Origin: Aphrocallistes beatrix
Lineage: Eukaryota; Porifera; Hexactinellida; Sceptrulophora; Aphrocallistidae
Assembly: GCA_963281255.1 (NCBI GenBank)
Contig: OY725488.1
Span: 6,669,524-6,733,523, forward strand
Length of the DNA stretch: 64,000 nt
Direction of reading: 5' to 3'
Below the pieces are notes generated by a model that worked only from the letters and a program-made list of their open reading frames with translations, did no database searches and was not told where the DNA came from. Shown here one piece after another: positions 31,347 through 45,600 of this stretch. Numbering within the stretch: the stretch's first letter is position 1; the number at the start of each line of letters is the position of its first letter. Position numbers and translations under genes: made by a program.

Positions 31347-34300
31347 TCATGGCTCTAGGCTGCCTGAGACTGTCGGCTCCTCTTGCGTCTTCTCGACGGA
31401 GAAAGTAGGAGCAGACGGTGGCTGTTCATCGGGTGGCTTGGACTGGGTTTGAAGGATGGCCTCGGAAGAAGAGACGAGACTTGAGCTTGAGACGAGGGAA
31501 GAGGGGCCATATATATCCATTACTGATTTCTCTATGGGAGGTGAAGAATTGGGCATTTCGCTCTGCGATTTCATATTGAGCTCAGTAGCAGTTCCTTGTT
31601 GATTCGGTTCGGGAGTGAGATGTGGCACAAATATTGGCGGCTCTGACATCCCTTGGGCTAGTTTCTCACTCATGGTCTCTCCAGGATTCCTTACAGTAAA
31701 TTCTGGATTGTTCCTACCATTCACTGCTACCGGCCCAATTTTAGAATATTCCGAGGCGACATTGTCCTCAGCTCCAGGTTCTGAAGGATAGGGATGGAAC
31801 TTGTGAGGAAGAGAATTCTGCATAGCGTGCATATTGAAATTCGGTGTCAGTGAAATGTTCTTATTCATATCAGCATCTCCCCCTTGAACCTGAAAACTGA
31901 TGGGCTGATTGGTGGTGGGGGAGGGCATAATGACAGGCTCGATTGAAGGGGTAGACACTGATGTGATCTGAGGTCCGGAAGGAGATGTCCTCGGAGGGTA
32001 GAAGTAATTACCCTGCATATTCTGTCTGTTGTAGTTATTATAAGAGCCATTCTTTCCTTTATAGGGGTAGTTCGAATAGGTTGAATTTCTCAGTTGATTG
32101 CTGTGCGGTAGCTGCTGAGGCCTAGGAACCGGGCCGACCACGCTGATGAAGGAGGGCTGGTTAGGACCAGGGCGGTAAGGTTGCATGTTGGGGTGAATGA
32201 TTCCCATAGACTGCTGGGGGAATTTCACATAGCTCTTCTTTTGAGCGCGAGGATAGGTATTTCTGGCTGGATTGTAATTCCTCACTTGATGCATCATGGG
32301 TGTAAAAGGAGGTGCGTTCTTTCTCAATTGGCCATTGAACTGGTTTAATTCCCAATTTTTATTATAATTGTACATTGGCTTATGTGAGTTTGGCCCCTTA
32401 TCGCCCATATTCATTTTATCATTCCTACGGGTGTGGTCTACGTTCATAACCGCAGGTCGCATGCTCCCCGGTAGCCCATAACTGCCGTAAGTGGGCCCGA
32501 GTGAGGGAGTAGGCATGCCTTGTGCATTGACCTGTCGCATGAATGGCTGAGTGTGCTGCGGTCGTAACGCATTGGCCGTCAAAGCTCCAGGCATCATCTG
32601 AGTGGTGTTTGGGTAGCCTGAACCGAGAGAGGAGACATGGGGCTGGTAGCTGCTGGGAGGTAGGGACAGTCCCATCCTAGGAGGCGGCGCTAGCAGACCG
32701 CCGTGAGAAGCTGAAGTGTCAAGTGTAGGCGGGAGAGAAGAGAGGGAGAGTGCTCCCTGTGGTGAGAAATCCTGAGAGAAGGCGGGGGCCAGGAAATTAG
32801 CACTGGCTAGACTACCCGAGTAGTCCGGGAAGGCGGTTTGTAGACCCGTCAAAGAAGGCTGGAATTCGGGGGCATTGAGGAAGTCAGATAGGTCAGACTG
32901 CTTGATACGGACGGCCTTGTCATCGTCTGTGATAGGCTGCTGCGCAGAGTACTGGAAAGGAAGAGACGATACGTCGAGGGAAATGGGAGGATTGCTGTAC
33001 CAATCCGGATTCACTCCAGCCTGCAGCAAGTGAGGATCAGAAAATACGCTGGATGAGGCATTGAGTGGCGTCTGTTTCGGTTCCGCTTTCTTGGTTTCAG
33101 GTAGCGATATTGAAGTTGGAACAGTAGATGGTTGGATTTCAGTGGGAGTGATACTCACACGTTCCTCTGCCTTCCCAGCGGAAGAGAGTCGTTCTATTGA
33201 AGGGGAATCACGGGGGGGCTCACTCGGGTTGGTTGGGGTAGGGGAACGTCCATCAGGCACACTCCAATCCGCGGTATCCCCTTCTGGAGATTGGTCCGCC
33301 TCTTCCTTCGGTTCGGTGTGAGCTAGAAGATCTGCATGGGTGGTCTGGTCGATCTCGGCAACTTCATCCACCATATTAGAATTGACAATTGTGGTGCTGA
33401 TCACTTCGTACGTTTCTTCTCTCTTCTCGACTTCTGGATCAGTAGCTGTGAGTTCTTCTACCTTCAGAGGCTCCACAGAGGACTTGTAGGGAGTAGAGGC
33501 TGAATCCTGCGCACTCGTATCTCCCTCTTTGCTCTCAATTTCTTGCTCAACACTTTCCTTAGGGACGCTCGCTTCATTTTCTTCGGAACTCTCAGTGGCG
33601 GGCTTAGCTGGTGGTTGGGGTTGGGGTTTCTCGATATTCTTGCTTGCAATGGCAGAAAAGCTAAGACCAGGTTTGACATAATGACTGCTAGCTCCGCCTG
33701 AGCCCCCAGTCTGCTTCTGAACAGGATGCAGCGTGGGAGGCGGCGATTCGGGCCTGCTCGACAGACGAGTAGACCTTCTCTCAGAGTCAGGCCCCCTCGT
33801 TCCAGATCGTTTAGGAGAAACCTGAGAAAGTGAGGAAGTATCAAAAAGAGAATAATATACGTATAGTGGTATATGAAATAACAATAAATCGCGACTGTGT
33901 TCAATTTGAAAACTCATTCATCTAAGGCCAATTCATCCGCTAATGTAATTTTATTTCATATCAAACAATCTTAGCCATAATGTTATAAAAATCAATTTCC
34001 CGAGATATTTCGGCAACTACAGAGGAAAGAAATCAGAGATAAGAGACCAAGTTAACATGATTAATCAGAGATTTTTAATGAAAATTATTTTTCAGAATGA
34101 GTGCATTGTGCAGCTAAAGCATCCGTTCAAATATCAAGTTTGTATAAAAGCAACTCGTTAGCAAATGGAAGTCCAGCCCGCTAGACTTTAATATTAATTA
34201 ATTTCAGAATTACGACCACTCAGCTATTCAGAGTTTTACCATCGTATTAAGACGAGACTTTTTTCTCAGAATCGTGTTACTCATCCAATGGCGCAGGTTC

Positions 34301-37300
34301 GAAAAAATAAGTAGCATCATTTTCGACTTGACGAAATGTGACACAATTGTATTGCAATGTGCCTGATCAAAAAAGGAAATTTCGTTGGTTTATGACGATT
34401 TTACAAATTGGGATCAAATTCCATTTCCTAAGTATCTGCTACGGAAGAAAAATATGAAATGTGTAGCAAGATATTTCACGTGTTGACCACGTTGACAAAC
34501 CAAAATAATGTGTTTTCATCGAAATAGTGAACAGATACTATTCCTTTGAAAAATTGGAAGCCTCGGTAGGTAACATAACATCCAGTGTATGGATTGCTAC
34601 TGTAAAAGTTATGCTCTGAGAAACCCTGTCTGCGCGGAATTGAAGGAGTTTTGTTTGCAAATCAATATTGACACACATGAGAGAAAATTAGTGTATAGTT
34701 TTCTCGCTGTTTACTATTGTTCTCTAGAAACGGCATATGGCAAACGGTGGACATCAGTCATAGTGTTAGATAAGTTGAATACAACAACACATCGTATTCT
34801 TGGAATACTAACTAGTAGTTATTCAAAAATCTAGAGCAATGATATGGGACAATCTACATGATCAAAACTCAAGTGTTGTGTTTTTGTGTGTTTGCTTGTT
34901 TGTCCAGCTGTTCGGAACAACTGGCAAGGTTGAAATATAATCTGGGTGTACAGGGAGGGTATTTTCATGCGCAGAGTGACATTATTTTAACATTTTCGTC
35001 CAGAAAATGGTCTTTTATATTTGACCAATCAGCGTCGAGTATTTCAGCATTGAATTACGATGCTTCTTTGACAATAATTGTAATGGCAAACTTAGTGAGG
35101 CGGGAAATCCCGCGATTACAGAATTGTTTTGTTTGTATTTATCTGAAATGGGTGGTTATTATCATTGCACTAACACAGGCGCCCGGAGGGCGACTTATGT
35201 GGACACAAAGTGTCCGCCAGCCGCGCAGCCCAAGCGATGGAAGCACGCTTGTAACTAGAATAAATTAATTTTTGAAGTAGGGTTTTATTGGATAGATAAA
35301 TTAAGTATATCACATGGGTTCAATTCAAACTGAATCCCAATTTTTGATCAAAAATTGAGAGTCCCAGTTCCTGACTTCGCAATCTGGGACTGATTTTTAA
35401 GTCACCTTCAGCTAAGGTCTTAAGAATCAATACAGACACAATCCAACAAAGCTGGCAAGGAAAGATAGGATACTTAATCTTTGGGTGAACTGTGATATAA
35501 ACCAGCAAAGCAAATAATTAGGAAGTGCTATCATAGTTCCTTGAGTCTGTAAAATGACTGATTAAATTTATCAGAGTTGCGTAAGAGAGATATGCAACCA
35601 TTCGAAGTATTACAAACACTTTGATCAAAGAGCTTGACATAATGAATCAATGTGTTGCACAAATTCGATTCTATTGCTTAATCAGATAATCTCCATGATA
35701 ATAATATTATAATGGTAATATGATAGAGAAGCACGAGTTAGGTAATAACAGTTGCATCATGTAAAGATAGTCCAACAGATAATAAGTGAATTCTAAGAAA
35801 GGTCATTTTATAAGAGTGCACCTGTGTACTTTGAATATGATGAGTTTTTAAGCTGAAGGAGCAACAATTTAGAAAGTATGTCAATCAAGGATACCGTTTT
35901 AACAGATCGGACGGTTTGATTTGAATGACTATTAGCTGGAAGTAGAGTAACTCACCTGAGATTGTTTATCAGGCATTCTGGCCCGACCCATGCCCTGTGA
36001 CTTTTGAGGGGATCCCCCCCGGGTGAAGCGAGAGTCTGTCCCAGAAGAATTTTTACCGTTGTTCCATCTGGGTCCAGGAGCTCCCTCTTGCACGTATGGA
36101 TCGTGGTAAGGACGGCCTCTCCCCCGCCCCATGGTAGGGCGTGGTCCATCTACCCCTTCTGAAAACACTCCCCTCCCTCTGCTCTTGTTCCTATTCCGAA
36201 TTTCTATAAACCCAGATTCAGTAGGATCGGTTTCTTCTCTACCCTCCGTGTCTGGGTTCCTCGGAGCGGATTCGTCTGTCCACTCAGTGCTGGCATTCTG
36301 GGCGGATTGGTCATTACTCCGAGAGGAGGGACGGCCTTTGCTCTCCTGCTCAGAGAATGAAGAGCGGCTCACTGGCTTCCTCTGAGTGTTATACTTCATG
36401 TGGCCAGGCGCCATAGGCGCCTCTGTTCGATCCTGTCTCCTCCAGTCCTCCTGCCGGGAGTCAGAACCCTTGCCTTGGTATTCACCTGAAGGAAGGGACT
36501 GGCTGGATCGAATTTCTCGATCGCCCTCTTGAGCATCAAAAGCCCCCTCTTTTGACTCAGACTCTCCTCGGTTAGACACAGCACTGGCATAAGAGAAGTT
36601 ATTAGAGGAGCCCGAACCAGATTGGGTGGTCCAACGACCTTCAGATGATTTTCTATTTCGCTCATCTTCACGATACGGACCCATTTCTCCTCTACTACGG
36701 TCGCCTTGTCTGCCATCTCCCCGCCTACTCTGCTTCCGGCCGCCACTGGAATTGCGGTCTACCCAATCTCTGTCTCTATCTTGGAAATCTCGCCTTTCCT
36801 CACGATTTGAACGCCCTCTCCGATCCCGATCAAAACCTTCGTTTCTGTCGTATCTATCATCAAAGCGATCATTTCTCTCAAATCTCCTGTCAGATCTATC
36901 ACCCTTCCTGTCCCTTGTTTCAAACCTATCAAACTTTCTGTCAGATCTATCATTCCTAAACCCATCACTCCTTCCAAATCTGTCTCCCCGATTATTAAAC
37001 CTATCACTTTCAAACCGATCATCCCTATCTCCTCGACTGCTTGGATTTCCCACATCGTTACTCTCCCGTCTCCAATTCTGACTCTTGTCAATCTCAGATC
37101 TGCTACCAGCACGAAAATTCTGTCGTCCAGGTCCTCTCCTTTCGTCCGATCTTCGCCGTTCCCTGTCACCTCTCTCCCACTGGTTGTTGTGATGGTAGCC
37201 TCTCTCCTGTGGGTGCTCCTCGAACACGTTATCGTCCTGGTAGCGATGGCCCCTCCCTCTCCCAGACTCCTGCTTCTCTGATTTGCTGGGGATTATAACA

Positions 37301-40129
37301 CAGCTGGGGACAGGTACGTGTTCTCCGAGCTTAGGGAAGCCCGGCAGCTCTTGACGCTGCTGGTCAACCTTGTCATTCATCCTTTCCTCCCAAAAATTCT
37401 TCGTCATGTCCTTATGTGCATTCGCGTCAGCTAAAGTAACGCAAATTATATAAATATTACGATCATAAATACACATAAAGCGTAAATTTCCTCTAAAGTA
37501 TTCGTTCTACGTCTAGACACGCACTCCAACTGAGTAGAGAAAGGGATTACCTTGTGAAGACATGGAGACGGGGACAGAAGATGAAGGGCGGTCTAGCTTC
37601 CAAGCATCTTCTCGAGGCTTCGGAGCAGATACGGGCTGTTTCGGTGCTTCAGATGTGTGACTGCGCGAGGCTGGATCTTTCGGGTAGTTAGGTACCTCAT
37701 GTCTCATGGAGATTGGCCTCACTGGCTCAGAGGGCGCCTCTTCTGTGGGAGAGTGGGACTGAGGTTGTGTCTGAGGCTCGGGTTGAGAGGGTGCATCACT
37801 TGGAGATGGATCAGAAACGGATTCCGAAGTCTGGAAAAAGTGAAATAAAATAGAACGTCGGCAATAGAAAAATGGATTACACATGATTATCTAGTTTATA
37901 TTATCGGACGTGCACCTTGGATAACAATCAAACCTTGATGTGTTTAATCAATACAGCAGCATAACTAAATTTGCTCATTACAAACCGGTCGTTTCATGAT
38001 CTGAAAAGGTTTCCCTTGACCCAGAGGTGACAAGAGAGTGGGGTTGGAGCTGGGTTGAGAATCTGGAGAGGGAGCTTTCTGTCTCTCACTCGAGTTATCA
38101 GTGGTTTCATTCGCAACCTGGAAATACACTTTCATCAATTAATGGATCTTGTAAAACCCATCAAGAACTTGGACATAATTTACTATGCATAACTTCGCTC
38201 CTGGTATAATGGCACAATCAAGTTGTATCTACTATAAATTGAACCATAGGATTACCATATTTGGTATTCTTTCAGAATCAAGTTGCGCAGGGAAATCCTT
38301 TGGATTTGAGATCTTTGTAAGAGGAACCAAACTCCGATCTTCTTCATCGCCTGAATCCTCGAATCTGGAAGAATTTGAAGATTTATTAAATGGGCATTGA
38401 ACAGAAAAAATAAAATTCAACTTAGATAAATATTTCAAAGTGACTTAATATGAGAAATATATTTACTTTATTTTAGCTTTGTAGTCGACTTCGTTCTGTT
38501 TCCCCGCCCAACCATCGGCGTGAATGTCCAAATCGAAGTCAGCATGTCGTATCGGGACAGATCGCATTTGAGGGGTGTGGGGGTCGGCATCGGCGAACAT
38601 TTCAGGTACGGATTCATCTCGATTGTAGGCATGACTGTTCAAACAAAATTAATGTTAAATACGCAGATTGAACGTTGATGTTATGTAGATAAGCTAGCTA
38701 AACTCTAGAGTCTAGACATGGATGAGGATAGATAACCAGATAAACTCACTGAGGCCTCACACTGTAATTTGGGAAATTGCCCCGGTTCCTTCCTTGCTGA
38801 CCAGAACGATTGCTGTAACCGGAATTACTGCGGGAGCTTCCCTGATTGGGTCTTTCTAAAATGTAAATAAATATCTGTTCAATCACAATCAATACTTCCA
38901 TTACATTTTTGTAATCTTTGTAACCGAATTTGTTAGAGAATAAGGCCTTATACGGCATTGTGCAAATAGCTCGCCTTACGGCATGATCGAGTCATTATCT
39001 AGTGGTGTAGCGAGATAAACTTACGGGTGTGGTAGCCAGATTGTCTCTGCTGTCCACCTTGATATCTAGATTCGAAGTTGTCCCGATGAGGCGGGTGTGT
39101 ATGGTCATTTAAAGGAGAATTAGGTCTGCGCGGTTTGTAGTTTTCTATTGAAAACATAAAACAATTAATTGGTGCTAGCTGTGCACAAGGATTATAAGAT
39201 TAGTTTGCTAGAGGTGCAGTGTCTCTCTCGAGCAGATTATAAAGCTCGGCATATGAAATATTCAGATTACTTCGACCATCTGCAGAGTTGAGTATCTATC
39301 AGTGTACCATAATGAATAGTGTTCATGAGTGTCGTAATGGAAGATAAATTAGAGATACTTCACACAGATAGCTATGTGTGTCGTAGTAAGCCATTGTATG
39401 CAGATAGAAGTATAGAAAAGAAAGGTGTCGAGTTATCATTTATACGTCACATTTCTAATTTATTGGCCACAAAAATGAGAAATTTGACGTAGTTAGATTA
39501 GTTAGGTAGGCGAAAGATGATGCAAATAATTTGAGTGATAATTAACTTCGTGCATAGACCAGTGTGCAGTTTATTCGCCTATGCAAACAATCGAGATGAT
39601 CAGTTGGTCGGGACAACCTACCTTCTTCAGGTTTCCTGAGGGGTCGCTCAGCAAAGCGGGAAGGTTTCGCACCCTTCTGAGGTGCGTTCACAGAAGATAA
39701 AGTTGGAAATTCAGCTGTTAATACGGAGTTCCGAGACACAGCTACAGGGAGATTGGCGTGATAGAAGCATCAGTAGTATGGAATAAGGTGAGCGGGGCTG
39801 CTAGCTTACCGTATGGTTGGGCTCCACCAATTTGTGCCCAATCAGATTTGGCTGTAGGTGCAGCAGAATTAGGAGCCACAGAGGTCCACTGCTTGCTCGG
39901 GGTCTGGGGAGTTTCGTTCGAACTATCCTTCCTCACTTCCATAGAGAGAGTAGCTGGGGGAGGGATACGCGGTTTCTTTACCTTGCTCAGAGACTGAGAG
40001 TTGAAATTTTTGTCTAAAAATAGAACAATTGTAAGCTAAATAATATAATTCCAATAACCGATCAAATCAAATCAACTTACTTCTAGGATCTGCTCCTAGA
40101 GAATCAGGTTTCTTTGTAATTTTGGACAT
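31347..40129 (-). CDS. PRRC2: PRRC2-family (BAT2) RNA-associated protein
   Basis: Eleven coding exons on the minus strand: 40129-40081, 40013-39810, 39741-39622, 39144-39025, 38855-38750, 38634-38467, 38364-38256, 38117-37986, 37830-37551, 37430-35956 and 33821-31347. All junctions are GT-AG and in frame, giving 1745 aa. The N-terminal BAT2 domain is recognisable from the LGKV-type stretch LSKVKKPRIPPPATLSM and from IHADGWAGKQNEVDYKAKIK plus EDSGDEED (PRRC2A has a similar WAG...VDY...SDEED block). Exon 10 is extremely rich in Arg, Asp and Gly (RFDDRYDRNEGFDRDRRGR), typical of RNA-binding disorder. Exon 11 is Pro/Gln/Asn/Ser-rich. Vertebrate PRRC2 proteins associate with translation initiation factors and stress granules; the role here is inferred. 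Confidence 0.85.
33822..35955 (-). other. PRRC2 intron 10 (2.1 kb)
   Basis: The longest PRRC2 intron. It carries a reversed copy of the GC-hairpin module (35174-35253). Otherwise it is AT-rich with no gene seen. Confidence 0.75.
35174..35253 (-). repeat. GC-hairpin repeat module, copy E (reverse, solitary)
   Basis: Reverse-complement copy: GGCGCCCGGAGGGCG, then TGGACACAAAGTGTCCGCCA, then GCCGCGCAGCCCAAGCG and GCACGCTTGT. The GGACACAAAGTGTCC hairpin is intact. Unlike copies B, C and D, it has no recognisable family body next to it. Confidence 0.75.
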
Positions 40130-41480
40130 CTCAACAAGTCAACACATACATTATAATAATGCAAATCCTCTCACTTCTCTCAAGATTGAGCGACGAATTG
40201 AATCTAACAATTATCCTAAATAATCTGAAATGAGGGATAAACCATAAAATATGTCGAGAATAATGTAATGGAATTATTGTATAGCAAATCCATATAGCAG
40301 CTCCGCAATCTTACAACTATCATAACATCCACATGGCATACTGGTTGATTTTCATAAATCATAATCATCATAAATCATAAAGACTATCCTGATTAAGTTA
40401 AGGGCAGGGTAGATTCCCTTTCGTTATTCTTTTTTTTAAAAATATGTCGAAATAAGTTACTTATTCGGTCAAAAGCAGAGGAAATAAAATACTACAAAAA
40501 GAAATCAAACATATGTAAGTGCGCAATGACTCTAAATAATGATAAGATAGCCTACTGAATTATTTAATTCATCCTATTGACCGAGAAAAGAAGACCAAGA
40601 ATTCAGCAGTAGCTACACGAGGCTATCTAAGTTCAGCAGTGAGGAAATACACTGAACGGCACTTATATAATTCTGGTAATAAATATATATAAATATTAAT
40701 TGATAGAAAGTGGATAGCGCTAATTAGTCTATGGTTAATTAAAAAAGATATTAAATGACTACCTAATGAAGGATTGAATGGGAGTAGGAAGTGATGTATA
40801 CAATGAAACAAAAGAAAACGCAATCTCAAGAAAAGTAACGAGACAAAAACAAACCTATTCCAATTCCAATGGCATAAAGTATAATATCAAATTATAGGAA
40901 TGTAACACAAGCCCATAACCTAGGGAATCTGATACTATCATATGAGATCAGTGGTTGTCTATTATACGTCGTAAGAGGGGGGATTGTAACTGACTCAAAA
41001 ATAGCGTATACCGATATCTTGTCCATGGAAATCTCGACCCGGAAATTATATCTCTGAAAAATTTTTCATGGGATTAAAATAAACGGGTATTAATATGGAA
41101 GGGACGGAAGTTGAGGCTATTGGATTATAGTATGTTGAAAATAAGGGGTGAAAATTGGGATTTTTGATTGAGAAATAGATAAGATCTGAAATTTCCGAGG
41201 GAGGAAAATTCTGAGGGACGAAATTACCATGGGGGAGATTTCTGCCATTCAAAAACAAGCGCAATAAACTAAGTAAGACTGTCAGATGTATATTCAACAG
41301 ATTTCTGGTCGAGTATTAAACTAATGTTCTTAGGTGGTATTTTCAATTTGGGAATTCTTTCCAAGTTTGATTATGCAAAATATTTCGGGAACTCTCAAAA
41401 GATGGGTGAGTAGTAAGTTCTGTACCCAAAACACGGCTTTTTGAGAAAATTCCTCGACCCATTCCACTGAATTTTAACAT
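40130..41480. other. Intergenic DNA upstream of PRRC2
   Basis: AT-rich, no supported gene. It probably includes the PRRC2 promoter and 5' untranslated region. Confidence 0.5.
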
Positions 41481-41838
41481 TAACAAGCGCGCTTCGCTTG
41501 CTTGCGCTGCGCGGCTGGCTGACACTTTGTGTCCGCCGGAGGCGCCACATTGATTAATTAAAAGGGATATAATATCTCTAAATACGTCTATCCTACTGTT
41601 ATAATCAATATCGTTCGAAAAATAAAATTTCAGCCTTCTATCACTTAAAATGGCTGAAATTTCTAATTATAAAAAAAGGTGACAATGACGTCATAATTCC
41701 ATGATGAGTCGACATTTTCGTCTGAGCTCAGAACTTACCGGAGCCATATATGCCTGACAGTTTCTTCAATCAATTCGTTACAGAGATATAGAGATATATA
41801 AATATATAAACATTAATCCAGTTTTAATGTAAGGATTA
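41481..41838 (+). mobile_element. GC-hairpin repeat family, copy D (internally deleted)
   Basis: The head CAAGCGCGCTTCGCTTGC with a GGACACTTTGTGTCC-type hairpin is followed by a shortened body. The body keeps ATCTCTAAATACGTCT, AAAATTTCAGCCTTCTATC, TGACGTCATAATTCC and CAATCAATTCGTTACAGA, then ends CATTAATCCAGTTTTAATG. The first TGACGTCA block and the GTTGTATCATATGTG segment present in copy B are absent. Confidence 0.82.
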
Positions 41839-42692
41839 ACTAAATAGAATACTATATGCATGTTTACCCGTATCCATGGTTTCTTCTATGCGTATCCACT
41901 GCGAGACTGCGAATATAGTTCAAGGCGCTCAAAATTAAGACTAACAATTCGGATATTAGATGCACGTTAATTAAATGAAATGGTTATTTTAGGTGTTTGG
42001 CTCGGCCAGATGACCTAGATGACCCTACCCTGATTGGGACAGACGATTTTTCCATGGAGATCCACTGTCACCCTGAGCACCACTTTTAAACTGCACATAG
42101 GATCTACAGTACACTGTCATCATTATCGCATTTTACATATGCCTAGCTAAAATTAATGTATCATTCTGTATTCCACGCTGCTCGCACATGTATGGAATGA
42201 ATCTGTGAAGACAACGCATGACCCGGTACTACCACCATAGCATTAGAACAATAAAATACAAAGAACGAGAAAAATTGACACATGCATATAGTAATTCAAA
42301 AAATGTATTACAAAAGCAATAACAAATAATCCTGCATCAAACTACTGAGGGAAATAATCTACATGGAACATGAAGGGCAGAGCAATGCTATTTAAGATAT
42401 TTCATAAGAACTGTCAATCTCGGGAATGCATGCATAGTGACTGAGTGATAAATGACATTTGTAGAGAACATGAAAGAGATATACGAAGTCTGATACTATA
42501 TAATAGATGAAATTTTTGTCTGGTAACAAAACAAACAAACAAAACAGGTACAACAAAAAATTGTTGTAGTAGGACGAATAGCGCAGGAATGCTGTACCAA
42601 CTACAATACATTGATACCAGAAGCATTGCTTCAAAGTTATAAGAACTCAGTGCTAATGAATTCTGTGGAGATCGACTGCGGATAAAAAGGTT
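41839..42692. other. Intergenic DNA downstream of Roquin
   Basis: AT-rich, no supported gene. It should contain the Roquin 3' untranslated region. Confidence 0.5.
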
Positions 42693-45600
42693 CTAGTTAT
42701 CTATATGAAGGTTCCTGATAATTTGGTTAAGGATAGGGTCGAGTTGGTCCTGATCTGAGCTGAATGCTTGGTAACCTTCAGCAGGCATTTCGCCCTTCTG
42801 TAGTTCTTTGGCCAATTCTTTGTCTAGGAACTCTTGAAGGTACTAGAGGACGAGAATACAATTACTTGTTCTATCCATGTTATGAATGAAGTGCATATGT
42901 CAAGATATTCTACCTTGTCAGTGGAGGAATTGGGGTCTATGAAGTAGTCACTCTCCTTCTGCTTGATGTACGCCTCCCTCATGTTGAGCTCCTCTTCCTT
43001 CTCCGCCAGCTCCTTGCAGCGGACCTGCAGCCAGTCCTGGTGGTGGTAGGGCTTGTAGGCCGGACAGGAATCAGGGTTGGATGAGAGCGGGTCTCCAGGG
43101 GACTCCGGGATGCTGGAGTACCCAGAGGAGTAGATGGAGCTAGGAGAACCGACATTGAGGTCTGAGAAGAGACTTGGCACGGTTGAGAGCGAATTGAACT
43201 TCTTGAAGAGCTGGGGGTCTTCGGGGAGAGTCTGTGCACGCATATTCATGTCAATCGAGTGTCCCTGAGGAGCGAGATTGGATTTGGGAGCGAGAAAAGG
43301 GAACGAGTCCAGCTCAGAAGAAGAGTTCTGTGAGAGGGAGGTAGTGATATGTATAGTGATAAAAGGTTAAGGAAGATTTGTTAAACTAACCGAATTAATA
43401 CTTGACTCCATTTTGGGTAAGCTCCCGAATCTCTGCAAACTTTCGTCTCTGCCCGCCTGGGCCAGCTTGTATTCCGGGAGAGAGCGGTACTGCTGCTGGA
43501 TGTATGGGTCTGCAAACCCCGGCGTGTCCTTAGTCGGGAGAGAGAAGGGGGGCTGGTCCAAATGGTTGCTCGGAGGTTTGATGTGGTAGTTGGAAATCCA
43601 TGGTTGATTGGGGATCTAGAAAAGATGGTAATGCTATGCAATTATTAACTGGATTGATGTGATCATATAACCTGGAAGGGAGATTGCTTTGCTGGCCTAG
43701 GAGACGGCTGAGTGGAGGACATCCGATAGAGAGAAGTGTCGAGATCAGGCTGAGAGTCCATCCCGTACTGGGGCTGCCTGGGATAGGTGTTAGGATCCCT
43801 GGTCCGTGTGTTGGTGGGAATACTCGCGTTAAGCAGCTCCGACTTGCTGGGCAGGGAATGGGGGGAAATGGATTGAGGATAGTTGGGGAATGTGCCGAGC
43901 TTCTGGCGGTAGCCGGAAGCTGTGTTCCGGAAGGTTGGAGTTGTAGAGATGGGAGAGGAGTAGCAGAATGGAGAGGATGTGTCAGGAGTCGGAGAGCCAA
44001 ATCTAGAAATTTAACGAATTATTAGTAAGTCTGAGATAGTTTCAACTTTCCTCAAATAATGTATGTAGTACCTGCTGTTGGAATCAAAGGAGTGGGATAA
44101 CGCATTGTTCTGTGAAGAGTCGGAGGGAGATGAACCTATTGGGGCTATCTCCCAGCTCTTTGGTTGAGAGTGCGTGGGAGGAGTAACTCCATCCTGTAAC
44201 TAAATTAAAAGAAATAAAAAATTAGTTCATATTATAGATTGCATATGATTAACGTACAGTTATATTCTTGGGCTGAGTCGGACTGCTATAACTAGTTTCT
44301 GAAAAGGTTGAAATGGCACTCTTTCCTTTCCCTGATACCTGGAAGGAATCGTAAAATAAGGAATAAATACACAAATTTAGAAGAGTGCAGAGTGCATGTA
44401 TCTACCTTCAGGAAATGGACAAACTTCTCCATAACATGACAGACTGCTTTCAAATAGTTCAACAAACTATCCCACGAGATCTTAGCTTTCTCACCTAAAT
44501 ACGTTGTGATTTATTAATATTTGTTTAAAATTAAAGAATTCTTTGGATTTGCACTAGGATACATTTGCAATTAATGTCAGCAGGAGACATACCAGGATTC
44601 GTGTTGATGGAAGCTATGAGCTCTAAAGAAGGCTTGAGTGAAGAGAGATTCATCACATCACCAGATTTCTTGAGAGTTGCAACCAATTCGTGTATACTGT
44701 TGTAGAAAGATTGAGGCGTCTGGAGCTGAATTGAGTAGTGATAATAAACGTGCATTCTGAGCTCTCAAGGAGTCTATTATTAGCTAATAGTGAGTTCAAT
44801 ACATTCCTCTGAGTCTGAGAGAATCAGTCAGTTTTACATGCATTATAACTTTTGGACAATAAATCAAACATTCAGAAGCAGTCATACATATCACAGAACC
44901 TTGTCAATGATTGACTGCATGTGAGACTTGTGCTGGAGATCTCCATAGATGAGACTAGACCACTGCTCAGGAGAAATTCTGAGTCCAGCTTCATACGCGA
45001 TCTGGATAATCTGAGCGTCATGCTCTCGCCTCATAAGGTCATACTGGCGGTACTAGAGGAAGGAAGGAAAGAAAGAATGAAGGTTAAGGCACGAATGCTT
45101 GCGCTGAATGATACAATGATAGACTACGTACGTCTTCTTTAAGCTGTAAGAGAGAAGAAGCGTCTTTGCGCTTGGTTACCTGTAGAAGATTAAAATAAAT
45201 GGCTATTTCAGGATGATATTTCCAACGAAACAGACGTACGTTAAAACAGGAAGCGCGATAGAGAAGCTGTACAACATGTCCCACATTCGTTTTGGAAGCT
45301 GAAGGGAACTTGTCCAGCCTTGAGACAACGAATAGCACGATTGATTTCCGCGGGAGCTGCTCTCCATCTCTCAACAGGAAGTGGATCAGCTGGAGGGTGT
45401 TGTCTTGCATCTGAGGTCCGAGAAACTGACAGCCTCGTTGTCGCACTGCGGCCCATAAGTGACTCGTTAGCATCTAAGTTAATATTAAAACAAATTTACT
45501 ATATTTGTTCAGAAATAATTATGTGACTGGTGTGTCCTAGCTACGTAAATTTGTATATCCTGTATGGATAGATTTAGAAAGTTTGGAAGAAAAGAAAATG

